Of a DNA stretch of 64,000 nucleotides, positions 25,801 to 36,856 are shown piece by piece. Within the stretch, counting starts at the first letter, position 1, and every line of letters starts with the position of its first letter. The DNA lies in contig JACDQD010000007.1 in NCBI GenBank assembly GCA_019843655.1, forward strand, positions 25,748,365 to 25,812,364, read 5' to 3'. Under the pieces are notes generated by a model, which was not told the origin of the DNA, did not search any database, and saw nothing but the letters and a program-made list of their open reading frames with translations. The translations under genes were made by a program, and so were the position numbers. The stretch is from Lethocerus indicus (Eukaryota > Arthropoda > Insecta > Hemiptera > Belostomatidae).

Positions 25801-28800
25801 TTAGTGTATTTGTTATTATTTCATCCATTGGAGCATTTAAATGGGCTGGCCCCATGTGCAATTTGCGGAGACAGAAAAAACACCAATGCCAAAAACAAAA
25901 AATATTTTTAAACCTCATATTAATGTAAATAAGTTTTTTCATTTTATTGATTTTTTTTTAGTTATCTTCATAGACATGTATATCATATACATGTGTATAT
26001 GTATCTATTAAAATTCGATCTAAATGAGTAATTCTTGGTTTTTAACTGCTATAAATTACTGTTTACTGTTGTAAACAGGTTATGTCTATAATTGGTCATA
26101 TTTCTGTTCCCAAAGAATCAATTATTAAAGTTCTACTATAATTAAAATTTCATATATAATTGCAAAAGTAAAGTCATTTGGTATTTTATAATTAATATTC
26201 TGGATTTTTATATTATACTGATGATTCATAAAGATATTCATAAAGTGTGTTGTATGTATTAAACTATCATTGATGTGTTGTTTCTGTTGACATTTTTAAT
26301 ACATCTTCCTACCTTTTTCTAAATTTCCAACGTTAATAAATTTTAAGGAAACCGCTTTTCACTGTGACAGGTACTAGCAAATATTCAGGTTGATATTTAT
26401 TTGTGTTTAATTTTGTGCAGGTCAGAGTTAAAATCGAAGGTGACAACGACCCCCAGCGATCGGTGCCCAGGGAAGAGGGTATTGTACCTTTCATGTTTGT
26501 CGGTACCCTTGAGAGTATCACAAATGCCAAGCTATTGCTCGAATACCACTTGGCACACCTCAAGGTGACAATAGTTGTGTACATACTCTTAATATTTATT
26601 TTTACGAAATTTCTATTTGACTCATGCATTCAATTTACTAGTTTAGTTTATAACCTCCCCGATCGAACAAGACCTTGATCGCACCCATCTGGTTCAAATG
26701 TATGCGGCAGTTGACCAACTGCTGCAGTGTACGGCAACAGGAAGCATACGTTTTTGTAAGACAAAATATGGCTTAAGTAAGATGTATAGGATTGACTGGA
26801 TGTATGATAAAAGTACTTGGCAACTATTCAGATTTATGGAGATTCAGTAAAACTTACAGAAGATATCTCTGAATGTTAAGATTCCACAACAAAATTATTC
26901 TATACAATCAAGGTTGATCATTGATCAGTTGTTCTTAATTTAGAGCTAGCTAAAGCTTACAATAAAACCCACCTAATATAGAAAGGGGAAATTAAAACAA
27001 AAAAAACTTGTATATATGAGCCATCCCCATCGAAGATGATCATTTGGTGCCTTTGATGAGCTTCCATGCCCTTTATTGCAATCATAAAATATATTTTCAG
27101 TAATTCAACCTTTGATATGAAAGTTTGATTGGTTTTTAAAAATTAATAGCTCTTTGCATTCTTACCAATGCATTTTTAATTGTTTTACATTCACATTTCT
27201 ATATATCTTACTAAGTCTTAAGGTATTAATACTTTATAAATTTACTATACCGCCCCTCCAAATCTATTTCTGAACTTTAGTAATTGCTGTTATTAACAGT
27301 ATTGATTTGTTTTTTCTTGCACCTAACACTCTGAAAATCAACGAACAGTTGTTTCTAACAATATATAACTATTTTAAAGGACAGAATGAATTTTTATAGT
27401 GAACAATACAGCTGGTGCTCTGGCTAATACTAATATTGTGTTGTACTAATATTGTTGCATATTACAAAATCCATTTTTCACTTGCCATACATGAATGATA
27501 ACAAATTTATTATTTCATTACGACTTGGTCATTACATTGAAATATATTTTTTATATATTCCTGTAATCAGTTTAATTTTTATATTCATTTTAAACAGTGT
27601 GATTTTGTTGTTGTTGCAGGAAGTAGACAAAATGAGGCAAGAGAAAGAAGCTATTGAAAGCCAAGTGAGAAACGTTCAGGGTGCCAGCATGGGTTCAATG
27701 ATGGGTTACCCAATACAAAGACGAAATGAAAGGTAAACCTTTTGTGTACTATTGCCTTTCATGGTTGCGTTTAAAATTTTTAGACTTGATTACTTGAATC
27801 ATGGTTAACTTGATGATTTTATATAACTTATTTATTAATTGCATTGCTGGATGTGCATGCATTTGTGTTTAGTATTTGGCTTTTTATGATTTTGGTACTG
27901 TGTAGTATTGATAGTGAGATTATGTTAGCAATTCTATCAGTCTGTTGTGTTATATATTGCAGTTTAATTCCTTGAAATCAAATACTAGAAAAATAAACTT
28001 TGAAAAAAGTACTGAATTTTTACACCTTGCTCCTGCAAAAATTTGACAGTGAAATCTCTTTATTGTACAACACATTTTCTTTTTATTTTACCTGACAAAA
28101 AAGAAAGGTAAAATAGTATGGGTATCGGCTGTCTGAGATTTGGTATGGTCTACACATTACTACACCATGTTATGTTATGGTGCCCACCATGCAATATATT
28201 ATTGCAGGGTATGGATTTGCACAGGAAAGGCATAGCATGTAAATTTGCTGTATGATTTTTGGGAGATGCCATTACAATAGAAGACATTGTAGTGTGCCTA
28301 AGCATTCGATGTGTAGTATATTAGGGAAAAATGAATACTTTGTTTGCCCGACAAACACTTTCACTTGCATACAAAATTGAATTAAACTTGCAAACCCCTG
28401 TTTGAATATTTGCATTTCATTAACTGTTTCATGATAATCTTCCCTTTGGCTTGGCTCTTTGTTTGTGCAAATATTTTTAACGTCACATTGATATGATGAT
28501 AAAGAATATTGTACTCAGTGATGAATTGCTGATAAAAAGTTGTATTTTCCCAGACAAAGAATGTTTCCTATTCTGTCAGTAATCATACTTAAAAGTCATA
28601 AATTAAAAAGTACACATATATTGGTAATTTATACAGCAGGGCTTATAAAGAATGTTTTTTTTTTAAGTAAATTATATTAAAATATTAATGTTAACAAACC
28701 CAGAACATTTTTGACCTTAGAATGGCTTTTTAAAGAACTCGTACCAGGGGAGATTTGGCCATTCTGTAAATGTAGATTGAGTGATTATGGTTGAAAGGTA

Positions 28801-30516
28801 ATTGTGTTGCTAGGGGTTACAGTTGTGAGACGGATGCACCTGGAGGAAGAGGAAGGGGTGGTGGACCTCCAAGGGGACGCGGAGCAAGAGGCAGGGGCAG
28901 GCCCCCAAGGGATGATTCGCGCTATACAGGTAACTAAACAACTCTGATTTTTATCAACAACTGTTGTGTATTGTGTATCTCATGTGCTGGGGAACCAAAA
29001 ATAGAATGAAAGTTTGATACATTTATTGGAAAATTTAAAGCTTAGGAGGTAGATTTTAATTTTCAACTAACATAAAAATGTTTTCAGTTCTGTTTTAAAG
29101 AGTTGTTCTAAAATTAAATTGATATTAATGATGCTGGTAATAATAAAAATAATTTGATTCTCGCCACACATATGACAGGCATGTACTCTGTATTCAGTTT
29201 GGGTGAAGTTTAAAGGTTAATTACATACATATTCTGACCGCATTCATCACATGGTACCACCCACAAATGTCACATATTACAAAGTCTAGTTACGATCGGA
29301 TGTACCAACAGTCAAAATAAATGCAAGTTGGCACTGTTGGTGAAGGTTCACGACATCAGACTCCGGATGCCGACGAGAGGGTGAAAGAAGGGAGGTACCC
29401 CCAGGGCGGTAGAGGGGGCAGCGGTGGAGGCGGAGGCGGCAACTACCTTCAGAGGAGGGACAGAGGCTCCGCACCACCGCAGGGACCCAGGCCGAACCAC
29501 CCAAGGATCCGCAATGGTGACGACTCACACTTGCACTCCGAGAATTTTGAATCCAACGAATCGGGTGTGTAGATATAACAGAACCATGTAAAACAGGGAA
29601 AACATTTACACTTGAAGAATCTAATGCTTCAAATTTAAGGTACTTTTATTTAGGGCCCAATGAGCGCTTGGAATATTATCACTATTGCAATTTTCTGTTT
29701 CCACTCACCAGACCTGTTTTGGCCTTCCGCCATTGTCACTATCATTCTGCAAACATGTTCCTTGAACAATCCTCTAAACATTGTACTTGATTTCTCCCCC
29801 AAAATTTTGACATTTATTGGATACTTTATTGTACTATACAATGAATGAATTATGTGCGTTTCATAACCACTATATTTGGGACTAAAATCACATTTAAGGC
29901 ACCCCAGGGTTCCCCCAATTCTCCATCTAGTTTTGACCCATATTCCTAATCAGTCCCCACCAAATGAATTCCCTTTACAAACTATAAGAGAAGTGGAAGA
30001 GTAGCTGAAGAGTGGGAATTCAAACATGTGTAAAATAAATAACCTTAATATTTATATTTTATATAACCTAATGTAATGTAACCAGGTCTGGGGGTTTAGA
30101 TTGAATAAAATTTCCATTCAATAAAAAAGATATCGCACGCTTCTTTACTCAGAAATTTCAGTTATAATTCGTACATGTGCTGTATTACAGGCTCTGTAGT
30201 CATAGTCGACGCTTCGAACAATAGTAAGGAAGGCGGCAGCGGAGTAGGAGGTGGAAACAATAACACAGGAGGTAGTGGTGGGGAGGGAGGAGTGAGCGGA
30301 GCAAAGGGCCAGAGGCCTAGGGGAGGGCCGCGACAGGGGACCAAGCAGCGCGGTGGCTCCGGCGCCGGCGGCGGCGGCGGCGGCGGTGGCGGAGGAGGTG
30401 GAGCCAGCTCGGCCAACCAGGCGGTAGGTACAGTACCGACAACGACCATCGCCCCCTCCCAGGAGAAGACCCAGTCGGCCAAGGAGGCGCCCCTCTACAA
30501 CGGCACCTCCACTTAG
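16868..30516 (+). CDS. FMR1: FMR1 (fragile X messenger ribonucleoprotein), 12 coding exons
   Basis: FMRP binds polysomal mRNAs and represses translation in neurons and germline. Coding exons: 16868-16918, 17468-17520, 17607-17760, 19687-19850, 23052-23288, 24494-24638, 25438-25575, 26421-26564, 27620-27732, 28814-28929, 29346-29564, 30191-30516; 1,860 nt, 619 codons plus stop, in phase throughout. Domains in order: two Tudor/Agenet repeats (residues about 4-120; CGWWRAVIK, then [11 protein letters not shown]), KH0, KH1 with GAHG at 237-240, KH2 with GKNG at 299-302, a short KH2 linker, an RG/RGG-rich tail and a C-terminal YNGTS like the NGTS end of the fly protein. KH2 ([20 protein letters not shown]) is nearly identical to human FMRP, including the isoleucine of the GKVIGKNG core. 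The large insert human FMRP has between KH2 strands is absent. Least certain is the exon 11 start: an acceptor at 29327 gives the same frame with six extra residues. Confidence 0.95.
17761..19686 (+). other. FMR1 intron 3
   Basis: A 1.9-kb AT-rich intron. I see no gene, RNA gene or clear repeat in it. Confidence 0.6.
19851..23051 (+). other. FMR1 intron 4 (largest)
   Basis: A 3.2-kb AT-rich intron. It contains a tRNA-like B box on the minus strand at about 20530-20541 (GTGGTTCAAGTCC) and a small inverted repeat near 20006-20036 (TTAGGGAAT and its complement). Short open frames at 22080-22295 and 22592-22780 show no recognised domain. Confidence 0.55.
23052..26564 (+). CDS. FMR1: FMR1 exons 5-8: KH0, KH1 and KH2 RNA-binding domains
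   Basis: Exon 5 encodes the KH0 segment ([17 protein letters not shown] and [20 protein letters not shown]). Exon 6 completes KH1 ([20 protein letters not shown]). Exon 7 holds the KH2 core ([20 protein letters not shown]), and exon 8 continues [20 protein letters not shown] to [20 protein letters not shown]. Both GxxG loops are intact, so single-stranded RNA binding should be retained. The KH2 variable loop is only about 15 residues here against roughly 60-70 in human FMRP. Confidence 0.94.
23940..24016 (+). mobile_element. SINE-like tRNA-derived fragment
   Basis: The sequence GGGGGACCGATTGGGTCAGT continues TGACTGGGATGCATGC, which resembles a tRNA 5' half with an A box. A degenerate B box (GACCTCGACCATGC) follows about 45 bases later. 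It lies in an FMR1 intron. The decay of the B box makes this a remnant at most. Confidence 0.35.
24809..24996. repeat. Perfect 16-bp inverted repeat flanking 156 bp
   Basis: CTGTATATAGTATATA at 24809-24824 is exactly reverse-complemented at 24981-24996. Both ends are AT-rich, so chance is possible, but the size and an AT-rich interior without open frames fit a small MITE. It lies in FMR1 intron 6. Confidence 0.35.
28814..30516 (+). CDS. FMR1: FMR1 exons 10-12: RG-rich and polyglycine C-terminus
   Basis: Exon 10 encodes an RG-rich stretch ([20 protein letters not shown]), equivalent to the RGG box that binds G-quadruplex RNA. Exon 11 carries [20 protein letters not shown], a short glycine run and [15 protein letters not shown]. 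Exon 12 encodes [28 protein letters not shown], twelve consecutive glycines (30367-30402), a Ser/Thr/Gln-rich linker and the end LYNGTST. The C-terminal NGTS agrees with the fly protein and supports the stop at 30514-30516. Reading through the exon 11 donor gives a stop after two more codons (TAG at 29572-29574), a possible truncated isoform. Confidence 0.85.
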
Positions 30517-33500
30517 CCGGCCGAAACACCGACCACAACACCCACAACCACCACCACAACCACAACCACACCACTCTAGCGGCCACCACGACACACTACA
30601 CTACACTACACCACACCACAGTACAGTCAGTACATCACCGGACTTGTGATGACCAGGCTCTCGTGGCGACAGACGACAGTGGCGGCAGCAGCGCCTCTGC
30701 CCTCCTCCAGTCGTCATGTCGCGCTCACTACTGCAAACCGACTTACTACCTTGTCGATTTTTGAATTTGATCCGGCGACGGGGACAAAAAGCCCCCATCT
30801 ATTTTGTTGTTTGGCCCTCTAAATTAAACATCTTGTGTAGCCTTTAAAAAAAATTCGGTGGTCGCGGGTTACAGTCGTGGTTACCAGGCATTGAAATAAT
30901 GGCATTACGAGTAAATAATGATATATCGTGTTTTTCTTGAAAGGATGAATGATGTTGAAAACCTCCAACTCTGGCGTTTGTCGACTGGCCCCTCTCTCTA
31001 GTTCTCTCTAGTTGTATCGATGATCTATAGTTGACTTTTCTTTTGTTGTTTGTGGCCGGTTTATTTTGGATTTGTTTGTATTTGTATTTGACAGAGCCAT
31101 TGATGAATTTCTGCTTTTCGCCCCGGCCTCGGGTACCCCGTTGTGAGAAAACATTTGTTTTTTCTCCTAACGTATGAATTTTGTTCTGTTCTCTGTCAAT
31201 TTCTTGGAATAGTATTCGTATTGAATTATGATCGATGATTTGAATTTACTTTGGAAGTTGTACCGCCTTTTAATTTTTCCGTTGTGCAGGGGCCGATATT
31301 TTGGAGTACTTATTAATTACTTTATTGCATATCCGAGTTTTTTGCGAGTTTTTTCCCTATTGTCGAATGATTGCATAAAAATTTTGAAAAAGGTTTTAAA
31401 AAAAATTAAGTATATATATTAAGAATAAAGTTCTCTTAAAAATAAGAATTTTTTTGGTTGCTTTTGATGATGATAATAATAATAAGTAAAATTGGAGAGA
31501 ACGATTAAAAAAACGTGCTTAGTGTTGCTGTAATTAACCCAGTTCTGCTTTTCTAATTAATAACACGTATATACACACATACACACACACACAGAACACA
31601 CATACACACGTGTCTTGTTGCCAATGTTATAAAAGTTGAACAGATTTTATTTTTTGGTTTTTGTCTAAAATAGAGTAAACGATTGAAATAAACACACGTA
31701 ATAATAAACACTTACACTTGAAACAAAAAAATGAAAAAAAATGCAATTATTTATCGAAAAACAACTTGAACTTTGTGCGCAATCGATTGTCTTGTTTGAA
31801 GGAAAGCGGATAGAACCGATTAAAGAAACAAAACAGATTTTTCTTGGTAACATGAAACTTGCAACCTCGGACATGGCGGCTTGTCTCGCTGTCTGGGGCA
31901 GTGTGGAAAATAAATATTTGAAGAAGATCGACTTGTGACAATTTTGTTTTTTGAATTCTGAAGTCTGTTTCTTTGAATTTAAAAAAGAAAAAAGTTGAAA
32001 TAAGTAAAAACATAAAAAAAAGTCTTTTTAATAATATGCTAAAGATAGATTCGTAATAATTTCAAAACTTATCTATTAAGATGTCTCATTAAGAAAAAAG
32101 ATATATAGCCTATCATTATTATTATATATACATATGTCATTTATGTATATATATAAAGTATAGTTTTGTGCCACTTGCTTTATTCCCTATGAAAAAATAG
32201 AGAGTTACAGTCTTATTACTGTTAGTTGTATTAAGAATTTGCTAGACGAACATCGTTAAGAGGAAAAAAAAGGCAATTTGTGGAAATCTTTAAGTGACTT
32301 TGAATTTTTCTTCTTTGTGATTCCGGAATTATAATTAATCGATAACATAAAAACCTCTTGTTCCTGCAGGTGTGGGACAGGGGGCCGATTAGGACATAAA
32401 AACCCAGTGAACAAAAAAAAATTCTTTGAAATTGGTACTATTTTCTTTTCGGGTTCTTAGAAGAACAGTTCGATTTTTTTTTATTTTGCTTAGCTCTATA
32501 TATATTATATATAATGAAAGAAATGAAAAAAAACGTAGTGGGGTTGTTTGTATTTTTCTCACTTATTTTTTATTTTCTCACTTTGGAAAATTATGTATTC
32601 GAATGATAAAATGATGTGTGATTGTAGTAATTTGTCTTCTTTTTTCTTTTCTTGAATGTGTACTCTGTGGAGAAATAAGTTTCAAAACATGTTTTCCTTA
32701 GGAAAATAATAATTATAAAAATTAAAAGAATAAAACCCCAGAATATATTATATCATATAAAAGCATTGTTTAATAAAAGTAAAAAATATGTTTAGATTGA
32801 TAGTGAAGTAGGCGATGTTTTTGCCATTTTGGTTTTTCTTTTTCTTCTAAGTGCTAAGAATTTGATTTTTCATTCATTTTTAACACTTTTCATTTTATAT
32901 AGCGCGGGGGAAAAGAAGTATATATATATAAATATAGATTTAAAAAAAAATGATGGAATGAATATATTACTGTCATTGTTCTTTCTTCGAGCACGCTTTA
33001 CATTTTATAACATGCCGATTTTTGTAGATTAAAAACACATTATATAATTAGAAAACACCTTATTTTCTTGCCAAAGACAGAGTTAAAAGAAAAGAAGAAA
33101 AGTGTCAATTTTGTTTCCTCTTCCTTAGGACTTTTTCTTTAGGAATTATAATCCAGTAATAAAAATATGCGAAGCATGTTATGAAATGAAGGAGAGCTTG
33201 TATGTTTCTAATGTTTGTGTGATTAATACTACAGAAGTGAAGTTTGAGAAAAAAGTAATTAAAAAAAGTAACAATTGTACGTATAATACTTAATAATAAT
33301 TAATAATTATAATAATGCTCCGATATATTCAAATTGTTATACTACTGTCATTGATAAACACAAAAAGGAGGGTTCAGATCTTTGATTATTTGCCTTAATG
33401 TTGTTTTCTAGAATTTCTTTTTTGCGTGATGGTCTGAACTTGAAAATACATCTATATATATTTCAAATTGTTTGAAAACCAATATATATATTTGTATTTT

Positions 33501-34000
33501 GAGAATTAATGAAAAAAACCCAACCGAAGCCTGCGGAAAACACTAACGTTGACGATTATCAATAATTAAAAAGAAAAAAGAAGTGGAATTTTGACAATTT
33601 GTTAACCGTTTGTATTACAATATGAACGGTTATAAAGCGGTCATTGTAAAGTTATTTAAAACTAAAGTGAAAAAAACAAAAAAATTGATGTCGTAAAAAA
33701 ATCCCGGGCGTGTGGACACTTTTGATACTCTTCCCCACCCGAATCCTAATTATATATATATCTATATATATATATATATAAGATTTTTTGTATTGTTAGA
33801 ACCCTGTAATTGTATTTAAAAGTGATTTGAAAATGAAAAAAAATGTAAAATGTGAAAAATTCTTGAGGTGTTTTTATTTCTTTTAAAACCTAGATCCCAG
33901 TATTTATTCCATAAATGTTACTCAATGTTCGCTAACGTTCTTTATTCAAATGTCCCCATTCTTAACATGAAGTATAGTTTTTAGAAGGATATAGACAATT
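30517..34000 (+). other. FMR1 3' UTR and downstream AT-rich region
   Basis: No open frame here has a recognisable domain. After a CCA/CAA-rich start (30517-30640) the sequence turns AT-rich, with many A and T runs, a CA microsatellite near 31571-31610 and a Pumilio-like TGTATATA near 32143. The first strong AATAAA (31424-31429) lies 0.9 kb past the stop, with more at about 32765 and 33155. FMR1 transcripts in flies and mammals have long regulated 3' UTRs, so an extended UTR is plausible. The real end is not visible. Confidence 0.5.
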
Positions 34001-34742
34001 TTATTTGCGTTAATACGAATTTTTTTAATATTACTGACAATATAAAATAATATTCCCGAGCCCTTTGGGGGTTGACTTTAAACTATACAACTCTTTTAAA
34101 TTATACACTCCAGGAAAAACGAGGGACCGTTTATTCAATACTGCTACTATTTTGATATTTCTTTTAATCTAGGTATTTTATGTTTTACATTGATTCAATG
34201 TAAAATAAATTTAGCACACAGCCAAAATATTTTTTCAGAACTTACACCGTCAAATAAGAGTACCCCCTCAGGTTTGCAGAAAACTGATTTGGAGGAGCCA
34301 TGTTAAAAACATGCAATATCTATTGATTATATTAACAATAAAAAAGACAAGTAATACTGGAAATGAGGATTAATTTGAATTATATTTTTTAATTATCGTA
34401 ATTAAATTGGGTTACATATTAATTGCGTCATAACGACGTCTGTTATATTTATAAAATAAATAATATTTATTAAAAGACAAATTATATTTATAAAAATTAA
34501 ATTGTGTTATTTTAGTACAGACCCGCTTAAGTTGGTATTGGACCACCGCCTTCTGTTCGTCATAGGTCTGAACTGCAGTTCTAGTTAAAAGTTCAACCTG
34601 CGAATTCGTACTTCTTCTTACGCTTAATTGTTCGTACCGATAAGTAATTGGTTGAGTGATTCGAATTGGTGTGAGATGTGCGCGAAATTGTTTCGTGAGT
34701 GAACGTACCACGCGTTGAGTTAAAACCGTCGAGGAATAACCA

Positions 34743-34785
34743 ATGATGGGGGTTGCGATCTCTTCTGGAAGAGGCGTCGGGAAAG
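34743..34785 (+). other. Possible isolated first coding exon
   Basis: Two ATGs in a row open a 14-codon frame, MMGVAISSGRGVGK, which ends exactly at a strong donor (GAAAG then GTAAGG). The local CG enrichment and GCCATTTT/AAAATGGC motifs downstream make the patch look promoter-like. No downstream exon could be matched, and the AK7 gene occupies the minus strand beyond. It could be a first exon of an unseen plus-strand gene, a non-coding RNA exon, or chance. Confidence 0.25.
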
Positions 34786-34999
34786 GTAAGGAAAACTTTT
34801 CATACTCCGGTTATCATTTTAGGAATACGCGTCGGTTTTACGCGTTTCTACAACTTTTGAATGATTGCCCGATGTTGTTATTCGCATAATATCCCGTTTC
34901 TGTATGTATTCGAAATGAATTACTTCGATCCGAAATTACCGGCAGGGTCGATTCAACTTTTCTAGCCTCAGCGTCGGCGCGACCCGCTGAGAGGCTAAC

Positions 35000-35219
35000 A
35001 AAATGGCGCCCCAATCCCCGGCGAAGAAGTAATCGCGAGGGCGGCATTCTAAAGTGGAGGAAATAGATAGTAAAGACAAAGAAAACGGTAGTAAAAGTTT
35101 TTAAAACCGAATAAACATGTAGCTCATCAAGTTATTATTATTTTACGAGGCAAATTTTTATATTTAGTTTGTCATATAACTAAAATGTATTTCATAGGTG
35201 AAGTACCGACGCCATTTTC
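35000..35219. promoter_or_regulatory. Two opposed YY1/Pho-like motifs
   Basis: AAAATGGCGCC at 35000-35010 and GACGCCATTTTCC near 35208-35220 are close to the YY1/Pleiohomeotic site AAAATGGCGGC, in opposite orientations. They lie 3' of both neighbouring genes, which is not where their promoters are expected, and this supports an unannotated transcript start or a regulatory element. Confidence 0.3.
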
Positions 35220-35585
35220 CTTCGTTCATTTACTGAACCGAGCCAAGTCTTTTTAATTATATAATAATAATAAAATAATATAATAATGAGTTTTATTGAG
35301 ATAAATTTAAAAACGCATAGAATTTCATAAAGACCCAATAATTAATAAAGTAGTTTTATAAGGACTGCGCATATTTGAGAGTAATAAATTGACTCTCAAG
35401 TCTGTTTTCGCATGCCACTGTTTTGGAACCGTTGGTCTACAGAACAGCGCTAAGGTGACTGATTACAAATAAATAGATAGAAATAATAAAAATCTGAGTA
35501 GCATTTTTATTAAAAAAAGTTCCAACATGTCGGTTTTGTACTAATATTAATATTAGGCCTATATTGTTGGTAGGTGCGCTGTTTT

Positions 35586-36856
35586 TCATTCAAATCTGAC
35601 ACGCTTTTCTGTAGTCTTGCTGTCCACAGTTGTCACGTCCAAGGAGCAGGTCTCGTCCTCCCTGCGTTCGGGACTCCCGGGGCTCTCCTGGACGTCTCCC
35701 TCCCTGTTCGATTTCTCCTTCTCCTCCGTCGTCTCGCTCTCTTCCTCGGCTAAGATCCTGTCCACCGTGGACACGTGGACCGCCGCCTTCATAGCTCTGC
35801 CCGTCCTACCTTCCACCCTCTCTCCAGGCTTCGACAACAAGTCTCTCGGCATTAGGCCCGCACGGTTCCTTTCCAATATGTACTTGACCTGTGTAGTGCC
35901 GACAGTATTTATTTATTATCTATATTAATAATAGAACTGAAGGTATCCTCACCGTTATTACCGATTATTACTGTAGTAGATTGTCATAGGACTGTCGTAT
36001 TAAAATTGGTCTGGTGTATGTCTATCTGTGACAGAATGGAGTCAGTTTTTGAATATATTGCAATGTTTTTTGTACGCGCGCATGCAAAACAATTTCGCAT
36101 TCATTGCCTGAGCTGGGGCTGTGGGAGCACCCCCTGGGGGGAAGTGTTGACCAGACCCTGGTGGATTACAAATGAATTAACCTTATATCGATGAAAATTT
36201 GATTGTTTTGTAATTTCATGCGGTCAAATTAATGTAAGTTATTTATATTAAAGTTGAATACAAAGATAAACCCACCATGAAGTCTATAGGATCATCGGGC
36301 CTGAGTTTGATGACTGCTAATAGGGAATTGGTCAGTATGTGGAGGACGTGCCTGGTCAGATAGTTGTGGATCTCCAGCAGACGTCTCTTCCGTTCTTTCT
36401 CCTTCACGAGCTCTTTCTTCGGAAAGTGTTCCTGCAATCGTTCAATGTTGCGTACCGAACAGGTCTTGGGGACCATTATACTGTCTAAAAATTATTCAAT
36501 GATGATGACTATTCAAAATTTTTTTGGATTCTTCCTACCATATATTCGAAAACCATCATTAGAATCAGAGCAAATATAAATTTCTAAATATGTCCTATAT
36601 TCAACCTATCGGTCAACCCTAACTATTACATTATTTTATCTTATTATATGCACTCCTTTTATGTATATTTTAAAAATAACTGACATGATTTTAAATTAAA
36701 ATAGAATTATACTGACTTCATCGCTGCCGACGTCTTCAGGCCCAAGTTGCAGTTGTTTTTTCGATGATTTATTTTCCCGATGCCGATTGTTCTCATTTCG
36801 GTTGTGTTTTCTGTGCTGTTTCTCCAATTTTTTAAGCCAATTTTTCAAATTTTGTA
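35586..36856 (-). CDS. AK7: AK7 exons 17-19: charged linker and Dpy-30 motif
   Basis: Exon 17 encodes a Lys/Arg/Asn-rich helix (LKNWLKKLEKQHRKHNRNEN). Exon 18 continues NIERLQEHFPKKELVKEKER and then LLEIHNYLTRHVLHILTNSL ending RPDDPIDFM. Exon 19 (35586-35888) completes the motif with VKYILERN and adds a polar tail ending EKRVRFE before TGA/TAA. The Dpy-30 motif is the C-terminal dimerisation module of AK7 and of other axonemal proteins, where it docks onto anchoring helices. The extra C-terminal tail of about 85 residues after the motif is longer than in vertebrate AK7. Confidence 0.85.

Larger units (their letters stand above)
34000..35585. other. Intergenic region between FMR1 and AK7 3' ends
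   Basis: AT-rich outside 34600-35050, where CG content rises. It includes a possible plus-strand first exon and two YY1-like motifs (reported separately), plus a minus-strand AATAAA-type signal near 35506 that could serve AK7. The minus-strand open frame at 34412-34711 has no ATG start (it opens with GTG) and no recognised domain, so it is not called. Confidence 0.5.

Noticed and set aside
34412..34711. Minus-strand 99-codon frame
   Set aside because: It starts at GTG, ends in AT-rich DNA, and has no recognisable domain or splice link to AK7.
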